This document shows, piece after piece, positions 1 to 8,438 of a DNA stretch of 57,281 nt. The position numbers were made by a program, and so were the translations under genes. The notes beneath the pieces were generated by a model. It was not told where the DNA came from, made no database searches, and saw only the letters and a list, made by a program, of their open reading frames with translations. Numbering within the stretch: position 1 is the first letter of the stretch; every line of letters begins with the position of its first letter. Source of the DNA: Caulobacterales bacterium (GTDB taxonomy: Bacteria; Pseudomonadota; Alphaproteobacteria; Caulobacterales; Caulobacteraceae). The stretch lies in contig CANJID010000017.1 in the NCBI GenBank assembly GCA_947474395.1, positions 1 to 57,281 of the forward strand, in the 5' to 3' direction.

Positions 1-2
1 CC

Positions 3-569
3 GAGCGCACCGCCCTGTTCCAGGAAGCCCTGGACGTGGACGAGGTCATCGCCCAGCTGCTGGTCACCGAAGGCTTCGCCGCGGTCGAGGAAATCGCCTA
101 CGCCGGCGACGACGAGATCGCCTCCATCGAGGGCTTCGACGAGGACACCGCCGAGGAGCTGCAGGCCCGGGCCCGTGAATTCCTGGACAAGGAAGCCGCG
201 GAGCTCGACGCCAAGCGCACGGAACTGGGCGTCGAGGACGGGGTGCTCGAGGTCGAGGGCGTGACCCTGCCGATCGCCGTCGCTCTGGGCGAGGCCGGCG
301 TGAAGACCATCGAGGACCTGGCGGACCTGGCCACCGATGAAATCCGCGGCGCCTTCGAGAGCCGTGAGGGTCAGCGGGTGCGGGTGCCGGGGGCGCTGGA
401 AGCCTTCAACCTCTCCACCGAGGAGGCCGAGGCCCTGATCCTGCGCGCCCGCGTCGCGGCCGGCTGGATCGACGCCGCCGATCTCGAACAGCCCGTCGAG
501 GAGGAATACGCCGAGGAAGGCGAGGCCGAGGGCGAAGCCGCCCCCGCCGTGGAGCCGGAGCAGGCGTAA
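3..569 (+). CDS. nusA: Transcription termination/antitermination factor NusA (3' part only)
   Basis: Only the last 189 codons are in the window; the reading frame is already open at base 3, so the gene begins upstream. The protein reads as the C-terminal part of alphaproteobacterial NusA: two helix-hairpin-helix-rich acidic repeats (phrases such as QLLVTEGF, IASIEGFDEDTAEELQ and GVTLPIAVALGEAGV) followed by a very acidic Glu/Ala tail. NusA binds RNA polymerase and nascent RNA and modulates pausing, termination and antitermination. It is followed directly by a palindromic repeat and then by the convergent dut gene, not by the ylxR-infB genes usual after nusA. Identity is judged from remembered family sequence. 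Confidence 0.9.
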   Translation, partial: ERTALFQEALDVDEVIAQLLVTEGFAAVEEIAYAGDDEIASIEGFDEDTAEELQARAREFLDKEAAELDAKRTELGVEDGVLEVEGVTLPIAVALGEAGVKTIEDLADLATDEIRGAFESREGQRVRVPGALEAFNLSTEEAEALILRARVAAGWIDAADLEQPVEEEYAEEGEAEGEAAPAVEPEQA

Positions 570-577
570 ACAATATT

Positions 578-674
578 CCGCTCATCCCGGCGAAAGCCGG
601 GACCCAGGCGTTTTCTGAGGCCCGCGCGCTTGAGAACAAAAAACCTGGGCCCCGGCTTTCGCCGGGGTGAGCGG
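578..674. repeat. Long hairpin repeat, family A, copy 1
   Basis: Two inverted copies of a 31-base unit (578-608 and 644-674) flank a spacer of about 35 bases. Each unit has the core CCGGCGAAAGCCGG, itself a small palindrome, with an outer CCGCTCA...TGAGCGG end. It lies between the convergent nusA and dut genes and is followed by a short T-rich stretch on the + strand, so it may also end nusA transcripts. The same unit recurs at 19378-19483 and 24981-25075. Confidence 0.9.
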
Positions 675-690
675 GTTTTCTTTGTGACCC

Positions 691-1143
691 TTACCGCCCC
701 GTCGAGCCGAACCCGCCGGCGCCCCTCGCGGTGTCGTCCAGGCCGTCGGTCTCGCGCCACTGGGCGCGGGTGACCGGGGCGATGACCATCTGGGCGATGC
801 GCTCGCCGCGCTGGATCACGAAGGGCTCGGCCCCGAGGTTGATCAGGATCGCCTTCACCTCGCCGCGATAGTCGCTGTCCACCGTTCCCGGCGAATTCAG
901 GCAGGTGATCCCGTGCTTGGCCGCGAGGCCCGACCGGGGCCGGATTTGCGCCTCGTACCCCAGGGGCAGGGCGATGGAGAGGCCGGTGGGGACCATCGCC
1001 CTGCCGCCCGGCGCCAGGGTGATGGGCTCGCCTTCCGGCACGGCGGCGCGCAGGTCCATGCCCGCGGCGCCTTCGGTTTCATAGGACGGCAGGGGCAGGC
1101 CCTCGGCGTGGCCCAGCCGTCGGATCGCGACTTCGATTGTCAT
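691..1143 (-). CDS. dut: Deoxyuridine 5'-triphosphate nucleotidohydrolase (dUTPase)
   Basis: A 150-residue trimeric-type dUTPase, which hydrolyses dUTP to dUMP and pyrophosphate, keeping uracil out of DNA and supplying dTMP synthesis. The conserved motifs appear in order: GAAGMDLRA near residue 25, RPRSGLA near 68, [11 protein letters not shown] near 85 with the catalytic Asp, and the glycine-rich C-terminal arm [10 protein letters not shown] that closes over the substrate. Length is normal for the family. It starts at an ATG 9 bases after the stop of coaBC, so the two are probably one operon, a pairing common in proteobacteria. Confidence 0.97.
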   Translation of the reverse strand: MTIEVAIRRLGHAEGLPLPSYETEGAAGMDLRAAVPEGEPITLAPGGRAMVPTGLSIALPLGYEAQIRPRSGLAAKHGITCLNSPGTVDSDYRGEVKAILINLGAEPFVIQRGERIAQMVIAPVTRAQWRETDGLDDTARGAGGFGSTGR

Positions 1144-1152
1144 GGACGAAGG

Positions 1153-2346
1153 CTAGCCCAGGGCCTCGGCGATTCGCGAGGCGAGTTTGCGCGCCACCAG
1201 AACCTTGTCCTGCCGCGGCCAGGCTTCCGAGCCCTCGGCGGTGACCAGGATCACCGAATTTTCCGCGCCGCCCATCACCCCCGGCTCGCCGACGTCGTTG
1301 GCGACGATCCAGTCGCAGCCCTTGCGGGCGAGCTTGGCGCGGGCGTTGGCCTCGATGTCGTGGGTCTCGGCGGCGAAGCCGACCACGAGGCGGGGGCGGC
1401 CGGCGTTGGAGCGTGAGAGGCGCGCCAGGATGTCCGGGTTCTCGACCAGGCGCAGGGGGACGGGGTCCGCGCCGGTCTTCTTCAACTTGGCGTCGGAGGC
1501 CGTCTCGGGGCGCCAGTCGGCCACGGCGGCGACGCAGACGGCGGCCTCCACCGGCAGGGCGGCCTCGCATGCGGCCAGCATCTCCACGGCCGTCTCCACA
1601 TCCACCCGGCGCACGCCCTCCGGTGTGGACAGGCTCGTGGGCCCGGAGACCAGGGTCACGGCGGCGCCGAGGTCGGCCAGGGCGCCGGCGATGGCGTAAC
1701 CCTGCCTCCCCGAAGAGCGGTTGGTGATGTAGCGGACCGGATCCACCGGCTCGAGGGTGGGGCCGGCGGTGACCAGAACGCGCCGGCCTTCGAGCGGCCG
1801 CGCCTGCGCCCCCAGGGCGGCCAGCACGGCCTGGGCTATGGCGGCGGGCTCGGCCATGCGGCCCGGGCCGTATTCGCCGCAGGCCATGTCGCCCTCGTCC
1901 GGCCCGACGAAGCTCACCCCGTCGGCCTTGAGGGTGGCGAGATTGCGCTGGGTGGCGGGGTGCAGCCACATCCGAACGTTCATCGCGGGCGCCATCAGCA
2001 CGGGCTTGTCGGTGGCCAGGAGCGTGGTGGCGGCCAAATCGCCGGCGAGGCCCGCGGCGGCCTTGGCCATCAGGTCGGCGGTGGCGGGGGCCACGACCAC
2101 CAGATCGGCAGAGCGCGACAGCTCGATGTGCCCCATGGCCTGTTCCTCGGTGAGGGAGAACAGGTCCCGATGGACGGGGTTTTCGGTCAGGGCGCCTAAG
2201 GACAGGGGGGTGACGAACTCGGCCCCCGCGTCGGTCAGGATCGCGCGCACGCCGACCCCGGCCTTGCGCAGCAGGCGCACCAGCTCGAGCGACTTGTAGG
2301 CGGCGATGCCGCCGCCGACGATCAATAGGACGCGCTTATTGGCCAC
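1153..2346 (-). CDS. coaBC: Bifunctional phosphopantothenoylcysteine decarboxylase/phosphopantothenate-cysteine ligase
   Basis: A 397-residue CoaBC fusion acting in coenzyme A synthesis: the C-terminal CoaB half joins cysteine to 4'-phosphopantothenate and the N-terminal CoaC half decarboxylates the product with FMN. The flavoprotein half (about 1-190) shows the glycine-rich start VLLIVGGGIAAYK, the substrate-binding PAMN motif and the substrate clamp ACGEYGPGRM. The ligase half begins near VLVTAGPTLEPVDPVR and contains VNDV-like and KKTG segments. The start is a GTG. Upstream the next gene is divergent (lipoprotein), so a promoter should lie in 2347-2459. Confidence 0.96.
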   Translation of the reverse strand: MANKRVLLIVGGGIAAYKSLELVRLLRKAGVGVRAILTDAGAEFVTPLSLGALTENPVHRDLFSLTEEQAMGHIELSRSADLVVVAPATADLMAKAAAGLAGDLAATTLLATDKPVLMAPAMNVRMWLHPATQRNLATLKADGVSFVGPDEGDMACGEYGPGRMAEPAAIAQAVLAALGAQARPLEGRRVLVTAGPTLEPVDPVRYITNRSSGRQGYAIAGALADLGAAVTLVSGPTSLSTPEGVRRVDVETAVEMLAACEAALPVEAAVCVAAVADWRPETASDAKLKKTGADPVPLRLVENPDILARLSRSNAGRPRLVVGFAAETHDIEANARAKLARKGCDWIVANDVGEPGVMGGAENSVILVTAEGSEAWPRQDKVLVARKLASRIAEALG

Positions 2347-2459
2347 GATCAGTCCCTTCGCACTCGCACATCATATCGGGTGGGAAGGGGGCTGGACAAA
2401 CTCCGCGCAATGTTCTTCATATGTTCCCGCCGGTGGGCGAACCCGTTGTGGAGGATGTC

Positions 2460-3056
2460 ATGCGGGGCTTGGGTGGTGTGGGCGCTGCGGCGCTGTTTGC
2501 GTTCGGTTTGGCGGGCCTCAGCGCCTGCGGCGGCAATCCGGCGGCTATCGCCGCCCGGGATCACAATGAGCCTGCGGCGGCCGATGACGGCTATCGCACG
2601 GAGCGGGCCGCCTACACGGCTCCGGACCGGGAGGCGCCCGCACGCGCCGCGCGGAGCGAGCGGGCTTCGAATTCAGAGGCTGCCGCGCCCTCGGTGGACG
2701 GCAAGCCGATGTGGGCGGATAACCGCACCCACTCGGCGCGCGAGAACGCCCAGTACCAGTTCGACCAGCACGGGACGGAGCTGAAGGCCGCCAGCCTGAA
2801 CGACTTCGTGGCCAAGGCGCACCGCTTCGTCGGCGAGCCCCCGGCCGGGACCCTGACCATGACCCGCGCCAACGGCGACACCCTGATGTTCGATCCCAAG
2901 TCGGGCCTGTTCGGCGTCGCCCGCTCGGACGGGGCGCCGCGCACCGTGTTCAAGCCGGAGGACGGCATGGCCTACTGGCGCGCCCAGCAGGCTTCCGGCG
3001 GCGACACCCGCGCCAGCCGCAGCACGTCGGGCAGCCGGCGCGACGACCGCGGCTAG
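2460..3056 (+). CDS. Predicted lipoprotein with a BECR nuclease-toxin-like C-terminal domain
   Basis: A 198-residue protein of unknown function. I chose the ATG at 2460 because a GGAGG lies just upstream and it begins a typical lipoprotein signal with lipobox LSAC (Cys23). Residues 24-95 are a low-complexity Ala/Arg/Glu linker. Residues 96-174 are compact and resemble C-terminal domains of secreted polymorphic and pyocin/CDI-type ribonucleases: H104-G105, K119, H121, NGD at 138-140, DP at 145-146, FGV, DG at 157-158, R161-T162 and FKP at 164-166. Similar small proteins are, as I recall, annotated 'S-type pyocin' in other Caulobacterales. No immunity-like gene is adjacent, so nuclease activity is only a hypothesis. 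An in-frame ATG at 2421 is possible but spoils the signal peptide. Confidence 0.75.
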   Translation: MRGLGGVGAAALFAFGLAGLSACGGNPAAIAARDHNEPAAADDGYRTERAAYTAPDREAPARAARSERASNSEAAAPSVDGKPMWADNRTHSARENAQYQFDQHGTELKAASLNDFVAKAHRFVGEPPAGTLTMTRANGDTLMFDPKSGLFGVARSDGAPRTVFKPEDGMAYWRAQQASGGDTRASRSTSGSRRDDRG

Positions 3057-3117
3057 GCGGCCGCTTTCAGTTTCAAGTTTTCAGTTTCTCAGGGGTGAAA
3101 AAGAACACACCTCCAAC

Positions 3118-3150
3118 TGCCCTCCTCCTTCACCGGGGGAGGGCATTTTT
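3118..3150 (+). terminator. Rho-independent terminator after the lipoprotein gene
   Basis: A hairpin with arms TGCCCTCC (3118-3125) and GGAGGGCA (3138-3145) is followed by TTTTT. It sits about 60 bases after the lipoprotein stop and just before the convergent ubiE stop, as expected for a terminator reading rightwards. Confidence 0.7.
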
Positions 3151-3157
3151 CTTGGGC

Positions 3158-3937
3158 CTAGACCACCCAGCCGTGGTGCAGGGCCGCGACTCCGCCGGAG
3201 AAGTTGGTGTAGCCGACCCGGCCAAAGCCGGCCTCGCGGATCATGGTCGCGAAGCGCTCCTGGGTCGGGAAGCGGCGGATGCTCTCCACCAGGTACTGGT
3301 AGGAGGCGCGGTCGTCGGCCACCCGCTCGCCGATGGCCGGGATCACGTTGAAGCTGAAGGCGTCGTAGAGCTTGCGGATCGGCGCGGACGGGGGCTGGGA
3401 GAACTCCAGGCAGAGGAAGCGCCCGCCCGGCTTCAGCACCCGCCGGGCCTCGGCCAGGGCGCCCTCGACGCGGGCGACGTTCCGGATGCCGAAGGCGATG
3501 ATGTAGGCGTCGGCGGTCGCGTCGGGCAGCGGCAGGGCGAGGGCGTCGCCGACCGACCACAAAAGCTCCGGCTCGCGCTCGGGATGCGGATTCCGCTGGC
3601 GCCCGGCGGCGATCATCTCGGCGTTGTAGTCGATCACCATCACCTGGGCGGACGCTCCGCCCCGGCGGGCCTGGGCGCCGCGGGCCAGCTTGGCGAGGCG
3701 GCGGGCGATGTCTCCGGTGCCGCCGGCGCAGTCGACGATGAACTCGCCGGGCCGGGGGTTCAGCTTCGCGCAGGCGGCGTCCTTCCACAGCCGATGCACG
3801 CCCCCGCTCATCAGGTCGTTCATCAGGTCGTAGCGGCGCGCCACGCGGTCGAACACCTCGCGCACAAGCTGCGGCTTCTCGGCCACGTCGACGTCGCGGT
3901 AGCCGAAGGTCGCCGTCTTTTCACCGGTCTCGCTCAT
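3158..3937 (-). CDS. ubiE: Ubiquinone/menaquinone biosynthesis C-methyltransferase UbiE
   Basis: A 259-residue class I SAM methyltransferase that C-methylates the benzoquinol (or demethylmenaquinol) ring in quinone synthesis. Family signatures are visible: [18 protein letters not shown] near residue 30, the SAM-binding glycine loop [13 protein letters not shown] near 70, the acidic VIDYN strand end, FGIRNV and the UbiE signature [12 protein letters not shown]. Length matches the family. It stands alone here, convergent with the lipoprotein and divergent from the ABC ATPase; the usual neighbour ubiB is not in the window. Confidence 0.97.
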   Translation of the reverse strand: MSETGEKTATFGYRDVDVAEKPQLVREVFDRVARRYDLMNDLMSGGVHRLWKDAACAKLNPRPGEFIVDCAGGTGDIARRLAKLARGAQARRGGASAQVMVIDYNAEMIAAGRQRNPHPEREPELLWSVGDALALPLPDATADAYIIAFGIRNVARVEGALAEARRVLKPGGRFLCLEFSQPPSAPIRKLYDAFSFNVIPAIGERVADDRASYQYLVESIRRFPTQERFATMIREAGFGRVGYTNFSGGVAALHHGWVV

Positions 3938-4046
3938 AGGCCGGGCTGATTAGAGCAAAACCGCGCGCCTGGGTACGCCCGGCATGCATCGACTTCGCCG
4001 GAAAGGTGATTGAGGATAGGTCCGCCCTCTCAGCAGGAGCCCGCCA

Positions 4047-5855
4047 GTGCCCGCGTCCGCCGAACCCGTCCTGTCGATCCGCGACCTCACCGTCCGCTTC
4101 GCCACCTATGACGGGGAGGTCGAGGCCGTGCGGGGGGTGTCCCTGGACGTCGGCCCCGGCGAGTGCGTCGGCGTGGTCGGCGAGAGCGGTTCGGGCAAGA
4201 GCCAGACCTTCCTGACGGTGATGGGCCTGCTGGCCCAGAACGGGCGGGCGACCGGTTCGGCCAGGTTCAAGGGCCAGGAGCTGATCGGGCTGAAGCCCTC
4301 GGAGCTGAATCGTATCCGCGGCTCGAAGATGACCATGATCTTCCAGGACCCGCTGACGGCCCTCACCCCCCACATGACCATCGGCGACCAGATCGCCGAG
4401 CCCCTGACGACCCACCTGCACCTCTCGGGCGCGGAGGCCGAAAAACAGGCCCGCGAGTGGCTGGAGCGGGTGCGCATCCCGGACGCGGCCGGGCGGCTGA
4501 AGCAGTATCCCCACGAGCTATCGGGCGGGATGCGCCAGCGGGTGATGATCGCCGCGGCCATGGCCTGCGGGCCGGAGCTTCTGATCGCCGACGAGCCGAC
4601 CACGGCCCTGGACGTCACGGTCCAGGCAGAGATCCTCGACCTGATGGACGAGCTGCAGCGCCAGACCTCCACGGCCCTGGTCCTGATCACCCACGACATG
4701 GGCGTGATCGCCCGCATGGCCGACCGGGTGATGGTGATGCGCCACGGCCGCTATGTGGAGGAGGGCCGGGTGGACGCCCTCTTCGCCAAGCCCCAGGCCG
4801 ACTACACCAAGGAGCTCTTGGCCGCCCTGCCGCGCCCGGACCGGCTGGACCGGGGCGGGCGGCCCACCCCGGCTCCCGTGCCGGCGGATGCGCCGATCGT
4901 GGTCGAGGGCAAGGACGTGAAGGTGTGGTTCCCGGTGCGGGGCGGCCTCTTCCAGAAGCCGCGCCTGCTCCGGGCGGTGGACGGGGTGGATTTCCACATC
5001 CGCGCCGGCGAGACGCTCGGCGTGGTGGGCGAGAGCGGCTCGGGCAAGTCGACCCTGGCCCGCGCGGCCCTGACCCTGATTCCGGCGACGGCGGGAACGG
5101 TGACGGTGCTGGGGCGCGACCTCTCCCACACCGACCGGGAAGCGGTCCGCAACGCCCGCAAGGACCTGCAGATCGTGTTCCAGGACCCCCTGGCGAGCCT
5201 GGATCCGCGCATGACGATCGGCGAATCCATCGCCGAACCCCTGCGCACCTTCCGCCCCGAGCTGCACCGGCGCGGCGCCGAGGACGAGGTGCGCGGGATG
5301 ATGGAGCGGGTCGGTCTCGATCCCACATTGATCAACCGCTATCCACATGAGCTTTCCGGGGGGCAGAACCAGCGGGTCGGCATCGCCCGGGCCATGATCC
5401 TGAGCCCCAAGCTCGTCATCTGCGACGAGGCGGTCTCGGCCCTCGACGTCTCGATCCGGGCCCAGATCCTGGACCTCCTGATCGACCTGCAGAACCAGTT
5501 GGGCCTGGCGATGATGTTCATCAGCCACGACCTGGCGGTGGTGCGCGAGATCAGCCACCGGGTGATGGTCATGTACATGGGCCGGGTGGTGGAGGAGGCG
5601 CCCCGCGAGGCCCTCTACGAGGACGCCCGCCACCCCTACACCAAGGCCCTGCTGTCGGCCGCCCCCATCCCCGATCCGAAGGCGGAGCGGGCGCGGGTGC
5701 GGATCAAGCTGCCCGGAGAGGCTCCCAGCCCGCTGGACCCCATGGCGGCCTTGCGGTTCCTGCCCTCGAAGCGCGTCGCGGGCGGCGAGGTCTACCGGCC
5801 GAAGCTCGAGACCGTCGCGCCGGATCACCGGGTGGCGGAGTTCGAAGAGGGCTGA
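4047..5855 (+). CDS. yejF: Tandem-ATPase ABC importer subunit (YejF-like, oligopeptide/microcin C type)
   Basis: A 602-residue fusion of two OppD/OppF-type nucleotide-binding domains. Domain 1 has Walker [11 protein letters not shown], signature LSGGMRQR and Walker [14 protein letters not shown]; domain 2 has [18 protein letters not shown] and [13 protein letters not shown], followed by the family's C-terminal [12 protein letters not shown] extension. Such proteins energise uptake of peptides (YejABEF in E. coli). The GTG start at 4047 follows an AGGAG by 8 bases. No permease or binding-protein gene is next to it, so its partners must be encoded elsewhere. The symbol is by similarity of architecture; substrate is unknown. 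Confidence 0.85.
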   Translation: MPASAEPVLSIRDLTVRFATYDGEVEAVRGVSLDVGPGECVGVVGESGSGKSQTFLTVMGLLAQNGRATGSARFKGQELIGLKPSELNRIRGSKMTMIFQDPLTALTPHMTIGDQIAEPLTTHLHLSGAEAEKQAREWLERVRIPDAAGRLKQYPHELSGGMRQRVMIAAAMACGPELLIADEPTTALDVTVQAEILDLMDELQRQTSTALVLITHDMGVIARMADRVMVMRHGRYVEEGRVDALFAKPQADYTKELLAALPRPDRLDRGGRPTPAPVPADAPIVVEGKDVKVWFPVRGGLFQKPRLLRAVDGVDFHIRAGETLGVVGESGSGKSTLARAALTLIPATAGTVTVLGRDLSHTDREAVRNARKDLQIVFQDPLASLDPRMTIGESIAEPLRTFRPELHRRGAEDEVRGMMERVGLDPTLINRYPHELSGGQNQRVGIARAMILSPKLVICDEAVSALDVSIRAQILDLLIDLQNQLGLAMMFISHDLAVVREISHRVMVMYMGRVVEEAPREALYEDARHPYTKALLSAAPIPDPKAERARVRIKLPGEAPSPLDPMAALRFLPSKRVAGGEVYRPKLETVAPDHRVAEFEEG

Positions 5856-5860
5856 ATTTG

Positions 5861-5996
5861 CTCTGCCCCCTTTGGGGGAAGTGTCCCGAGCTTGCCTCGG
5901 GACGAAGGGGGCTGAAGGACGCTGCCGAAAGGTTCAGCCCTGCAGCCCCCTCAGTCGCCCCGTTCGGGGCGCCAGCTCCCCCAGAGGGGGCGCAGT
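5861..5996. repeat. Composite palindromic repeat, family B, copy 1
   Basis: The outer ends CTGCCCCCTTTGGGGGAAG and CTCCCCCAGAGGGGGCGCAG are inverted copies, each self-complementary. Between them are two more hairpins (TCCCGAG/CTCGGGA type and GCCCCGTTCGGGGC) and an AGGGGGCTG/CAGCCCCCT pair. It fills the gap between the convergent ABC ATPase and FKBP genes. The left half recurs as reverse complement in 13894-14018. Confidence 0.85.
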
Positions 5997-6008
5997 GAGC
6001 CGCCCGCC

Positions 6009-6524
6009 CTACTCGCCCCTGCGCTTCAGCACCTGCAGCAGCTCCATGCGGAACACGAGCACGCTGTTGGCCGGGATCGGGCCCGTGCTGCGGCTTCCGT
6101 AGCCGAGCTCCGGCGGCAGATAGACCACCCATTCGTCGCCGGGACGCATCAGCTGCAGCACCTCGGTCCAGCCGGGGACCACCTCGGCGACGCCGAACGC
6201 CGCCGGCTGGCCGCGCTGGTAGGTGGAATCGAACACCTGGCCGGAGGTCAGCGATCCCTCATAATTGACCGCCACCCCTTCGCTCAGGGTGGGCGGGACG
6301 CCGTCGGCCGGGCCGGACTTGGTGATCTTGTATTGCAGACCCGACGCGGTGGTCTTGACGCCGGTTACCTTGGCGTTCGTCGCGAGGAAGCTTTCCGCCG
6401 CCGTCTGGGGCGGCGGGCCGGCGGGAGCGGTCCTGGCGATGGGACCATCGCCGTCGGCTTGGGCGAGGGCGGCGCAGGGGGCTGCGGCGAGGGCGAGGAC
6501 GATGAGGGCGCGGCGGAGGATCAT
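6009..6524 (-). CDS. FKBP-type peptidyl-prolyl isomerase, secreted
   Basis: A 171-residue isomerase that would catalyse cis/trans turnover of X-Pro bonds outside the cytoplasm. It starts at the ATG overlapping the stop of the preceding isomerase gene (TGATG); this gives a classic signal peptide ending ALAQA. The mature part has a short spacer and one FKBP domain: GVAVNYEGSL, FDSTYQRGQPAAFGV, VVPGWTEVLQLMRPGD, LPPELGYGSR and the C-terminal VFRMELLQVLK. These match active FKBPs (Macrophage infectivity potentiator/FkpA type). The neighbour at 6524-7048 is a close paralogue, so the pair is a tandem duplication. Confidence 0.92.
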   Translation of the reverse strand: MILRRALIVLALAAAPCAALAQADGDGPIARTAPAGPPPQTAAESFLATNAKVTGVKTTASGLQYKITKSGPADGVPPTLSEGVAVNYEGSLTSGQVFDSTYQRGQPAAFGVAEVVPGWTEVLQLMRPGDEWVVYLPPELGYGSRSTGPIPANSVLVFRMELLQVLKRRGE

Positions 6525-7048
6525 CACGCGTTCGCCGGTCCGGACTTCAGCACGCCCAGGAGCTCCATGCGGAACACCAGGACGGCGTTGGGCGGGATCG
6601 GGCCGCGGCCGCCGGGGCCGTAGCCGAGGGCGGGGGGCAGGTAGACCAGCCATTCGTCGCCGGGGCGCATCAGCTGCAGGGCCTCGGTCCAGCCGGGGAC
6701 CACGTCGCTGACCCCGAACACCGCCGGCTGGCCGCTGCGGTAGGTGGAATCGAACACCTCGCCGTTGAGCAGGGTGCCCTCGTAGTTGACCCGCACCTCG
6801 TCGTGGAGCCCGGGCTTTTCGCCGGTCGCCGGACCGGACTTGGTGATCTTGTACTGCAGGCCCGATGCCGTGGTCGTCACCCCCGGCTCCTTGGCGTTCT
6901 TGTCCAGGAAGGCCTTGGCGGCGGCGGCGCCCGCGGCGCCGTCGGCGGCCCCGGCGGCGTTCTGGGCGGCCTGGCCCTTCTTGCCGCAGCCGGCGGCGAG
7001 CATGGCGACGGCGGTGACGGCGAGGGTTCGGCGGGACAGCAGGCGCAT
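6524..7048 (-). CDS. FKBP-type peptidyl-prolyl isomerase, lipoprotein
   Basis: A 174-residue paralogue of the downstream gene. The N-terminus has a twin-Arg-like basic start and a lipobox LAAGC (Cys21), so this copy should be lipid-anchored while its sister is soluble. After an Ala-rich linker the FKBP domain shows VRVNYEGTL, FDSTYRSGQPAVFGV, VVPGWTEALQLMRPGDEW and LPPALGYGPGGRGPIP. The segment TTASGLQYKITKSGPA is shared exactly with the sister protein, pointing to a fairly recent duplication or gene conversion. Its stop overlaps the start of the second copy. Confidence 0.92.
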   Translation of the reverse strand: MRLLSRRTLAVTAVAMLAAGCGKKGQAAQNAAGAADGAAGAAAAKAFLDKNAKEPGVTTTASGLQYKITKSGPATGEKPGLHDEVRVNYEGTLLNGEVFDSTYRSGQPAVFGVSDVVPGWTEALQLMRPGDEWLVYLPPALGYGPGGRGPIPPNAVLVFRMELLGVLKSGPANA

Positions 7049-7062
7049 AGGGACGTGACTCC

Positions 7063-8268
7063 TCAGACGATGCGGGGAGGATAGCCCTCGGCGCGGAGGG
7101 CTTCGATGATCTCTCGGGTGTGGGCGGCGTCGCGGGTCTCGATCATGATGTCGAACTCCGCGCCCTTGGCCGGAACGTCCAGGGCCAGGCGGTTATGCGC
7201 CACCTCGACGATATTGGCGCCGTGCTCGCCGATCAGGGCCGAGACGCGGGCGAGCAGGCCCGGCCGGTCGTCGCCGACGATGCGCAAGGAGACCAGGCGC
7301 TGATCGCGCACCAGCTCGCGGGTCAGGACCGAGGCCAGCAGGCGCGTGTCGATGTTGCCGCCGGTGAGGATCAGGCCGCACTTCTTGCCCTTGAACAGCT
7401 CCGGATAGGCCAGGAGGGCCGCCAGCGAGGCGGCGCCCGCGCCCTCGGCCATCACCTTCTCGACGTTGGCGTAGAGGGCGATGGCGCGCTCCATGAACGG
7501 CTCCTCGACCAGGAGTACGTCCTCCACCAGCGGGCGGGCGATGGCGTAGGTCAGCGCGCCCATCTCCTTGACGGCGATGCCCTCGGCGATGGTCTGGCCG
7601 CCGACCACGCCCCCGTTGATCCCCCGGATCTTGTTGGTGAAGGAGGGGTACATGCTCGGCTCGACGCCGTAGATCTTGATCGAGGGCTTGATGTGCTTGG
7701 CGGCGGTGGCGACGCCGGCGATCAGGCCGCCGCCGCCCACGGGCACGGGCAGGACCTCCAGTTCGGGCACGTCCTCCAGCATCTCCAGGGCGATCACCCC
7801 CTGGCCGGCGATCACCGCCTCGTCGTTGAAGGGGTGGACGTAGGTCAGCTTGCGCTCGTCGCAGAGCTTCAGCGCCGCGGCGCTGGCGTCGTCGTAGCTG
7901 TCGCCCTCCATCACCACCTCGGCCCCGAAGGCGCGGGTGTGCTCAACCTTCACCATGGGGGTCGAGCGGGGCATGACGATGGTCACCGGCACGCCTAAGC
8001 GCGCGGCGTGATAGGCCAGACCCTGGGCGTGGTTGCCGGCGGAGGCCGCGATGACGCCGCGCTCGCGCTGCTCGGGGGTGAGCTGCAGGAGCTTGTTGAG
8101 GGCGCCCCGCTCCTTGTAGGCGGCGGTGAACTGGAAGTTCTCGAACTTCACCCACACTTCCGCGCCCGTAATCTCGGACAGGGTCCGCGAATGCCGGCAA
8201 GGGGTGCGCTCCACTTGGCCCTTGAGGCGGGCGGCGGCGGCTTCGATGTCTGCGAACGTCACGGTCAT
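7063..8268 (-). CDS. ilvA: Threonine ammonia-lyase with C-terminal ACT domain
   Basis: A 401-residue PLP enzyme deaminating L-threonine to 2-oxobutanoate, the first step towards isoleucine (or threonine breakdown). The PLP lysine lies in AAYKERGALNKLL near residue 50, followed by AASAGNHAQGLAYHA and the PLP phosphate loop PVGGGGLIAGVA. The last 80 residues form an ACT domain (RIVGDDRPGLLARVSALIGE), a likely site of amino-acid feedback. This size and architecture fit the short IlvA/TdcB family of alphaproteobacteria. I chose the ATG at 8268; a GTG at 8280 adds four residues and neither has a clear ribosome site. Confidence 0.92.
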   Translation of the reverse strand: MTVTFADIEAAAARLKGQVERTPCRHSRTLSEITGAEVWVKFENFQFTAAYKERGALNKLLQLTPEQRERGVIAASAGNHAQGLAYHAARLGVPVTIVMPRSTPMVKVEHTRAFGAEVVMEGDSYDDASAAALKLCDERKLTYVHPFNDEAVIAGQGVIALEMLEDVPELEVLPVPVGGGGLIAGVATAAKHIKPSIKIYGVEPSMYPSFTNKIRGINGGVVGGQTIAEGIAVKEMGALTYAIARPLVEDVLLVEEPFMERAIALYANVEKVMAEGAGAASLAALLAYPELFKGKKCGLILTGGNIDTRLLASVLTRELVRDQRLVSLRIVGDDRPGLLARVSALIGEHGANIVEVAHNRLALDVPAKGAEFDIMIETRDAAHTREIIEALRAEGYPPRIV

Positions 8269-8352
8269 GGTCGGCCGCACATAAAGGCGAAGCGAGGCAG
8301 CCGCAATGCGCGGGCGCCGATCAGGTCGTCTTGTGGCAGGCGATCAGACCCC

Positions 8353-8375
8353 GAGGGCTTGCTGTGCAAGCCCTC
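8353..8375. other. Perfect 10-bp stem hairpin upstream of ilvA
   Basis: GAGGGCTTGC (8353-8362) is perfectly complementary to GCAAGCCCTC (8366-8375) with a 3-base loop. It lies in the 155-base gap between the acyltransferase stop and the ilvA start, both on the minus strand. No T-tract follows on either strand, so an attenuator or RNA-stability role is as likely as termination. Confidence 0.5.
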
Positions 8376-8390
8376 TCGAATCTTAGATTT

Positions 8391-8438
8391 GGGCGGACCC
8401 GGACGCTAAACCGGCTTCCACTTTAGCTGGGTCCGCCC
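8391..8438. other. Long inverted repeat spanning the acyltransferase stop codon
   Basis: GGGCGGACCC (8391-8400) pairs with GGGTCCGCCC (8429-8438), and the inner GCTAAA (8405-8410) pairs with TTTAGC (8422-8427), which includes the TAA stop of the minus-strand gene. The stem is 16 pairs long with an 11-base loop. It has no T-tract on either side, so it is probably an mRNA 3'-end structure rather than a standard terminator. Confidence 0.5.
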
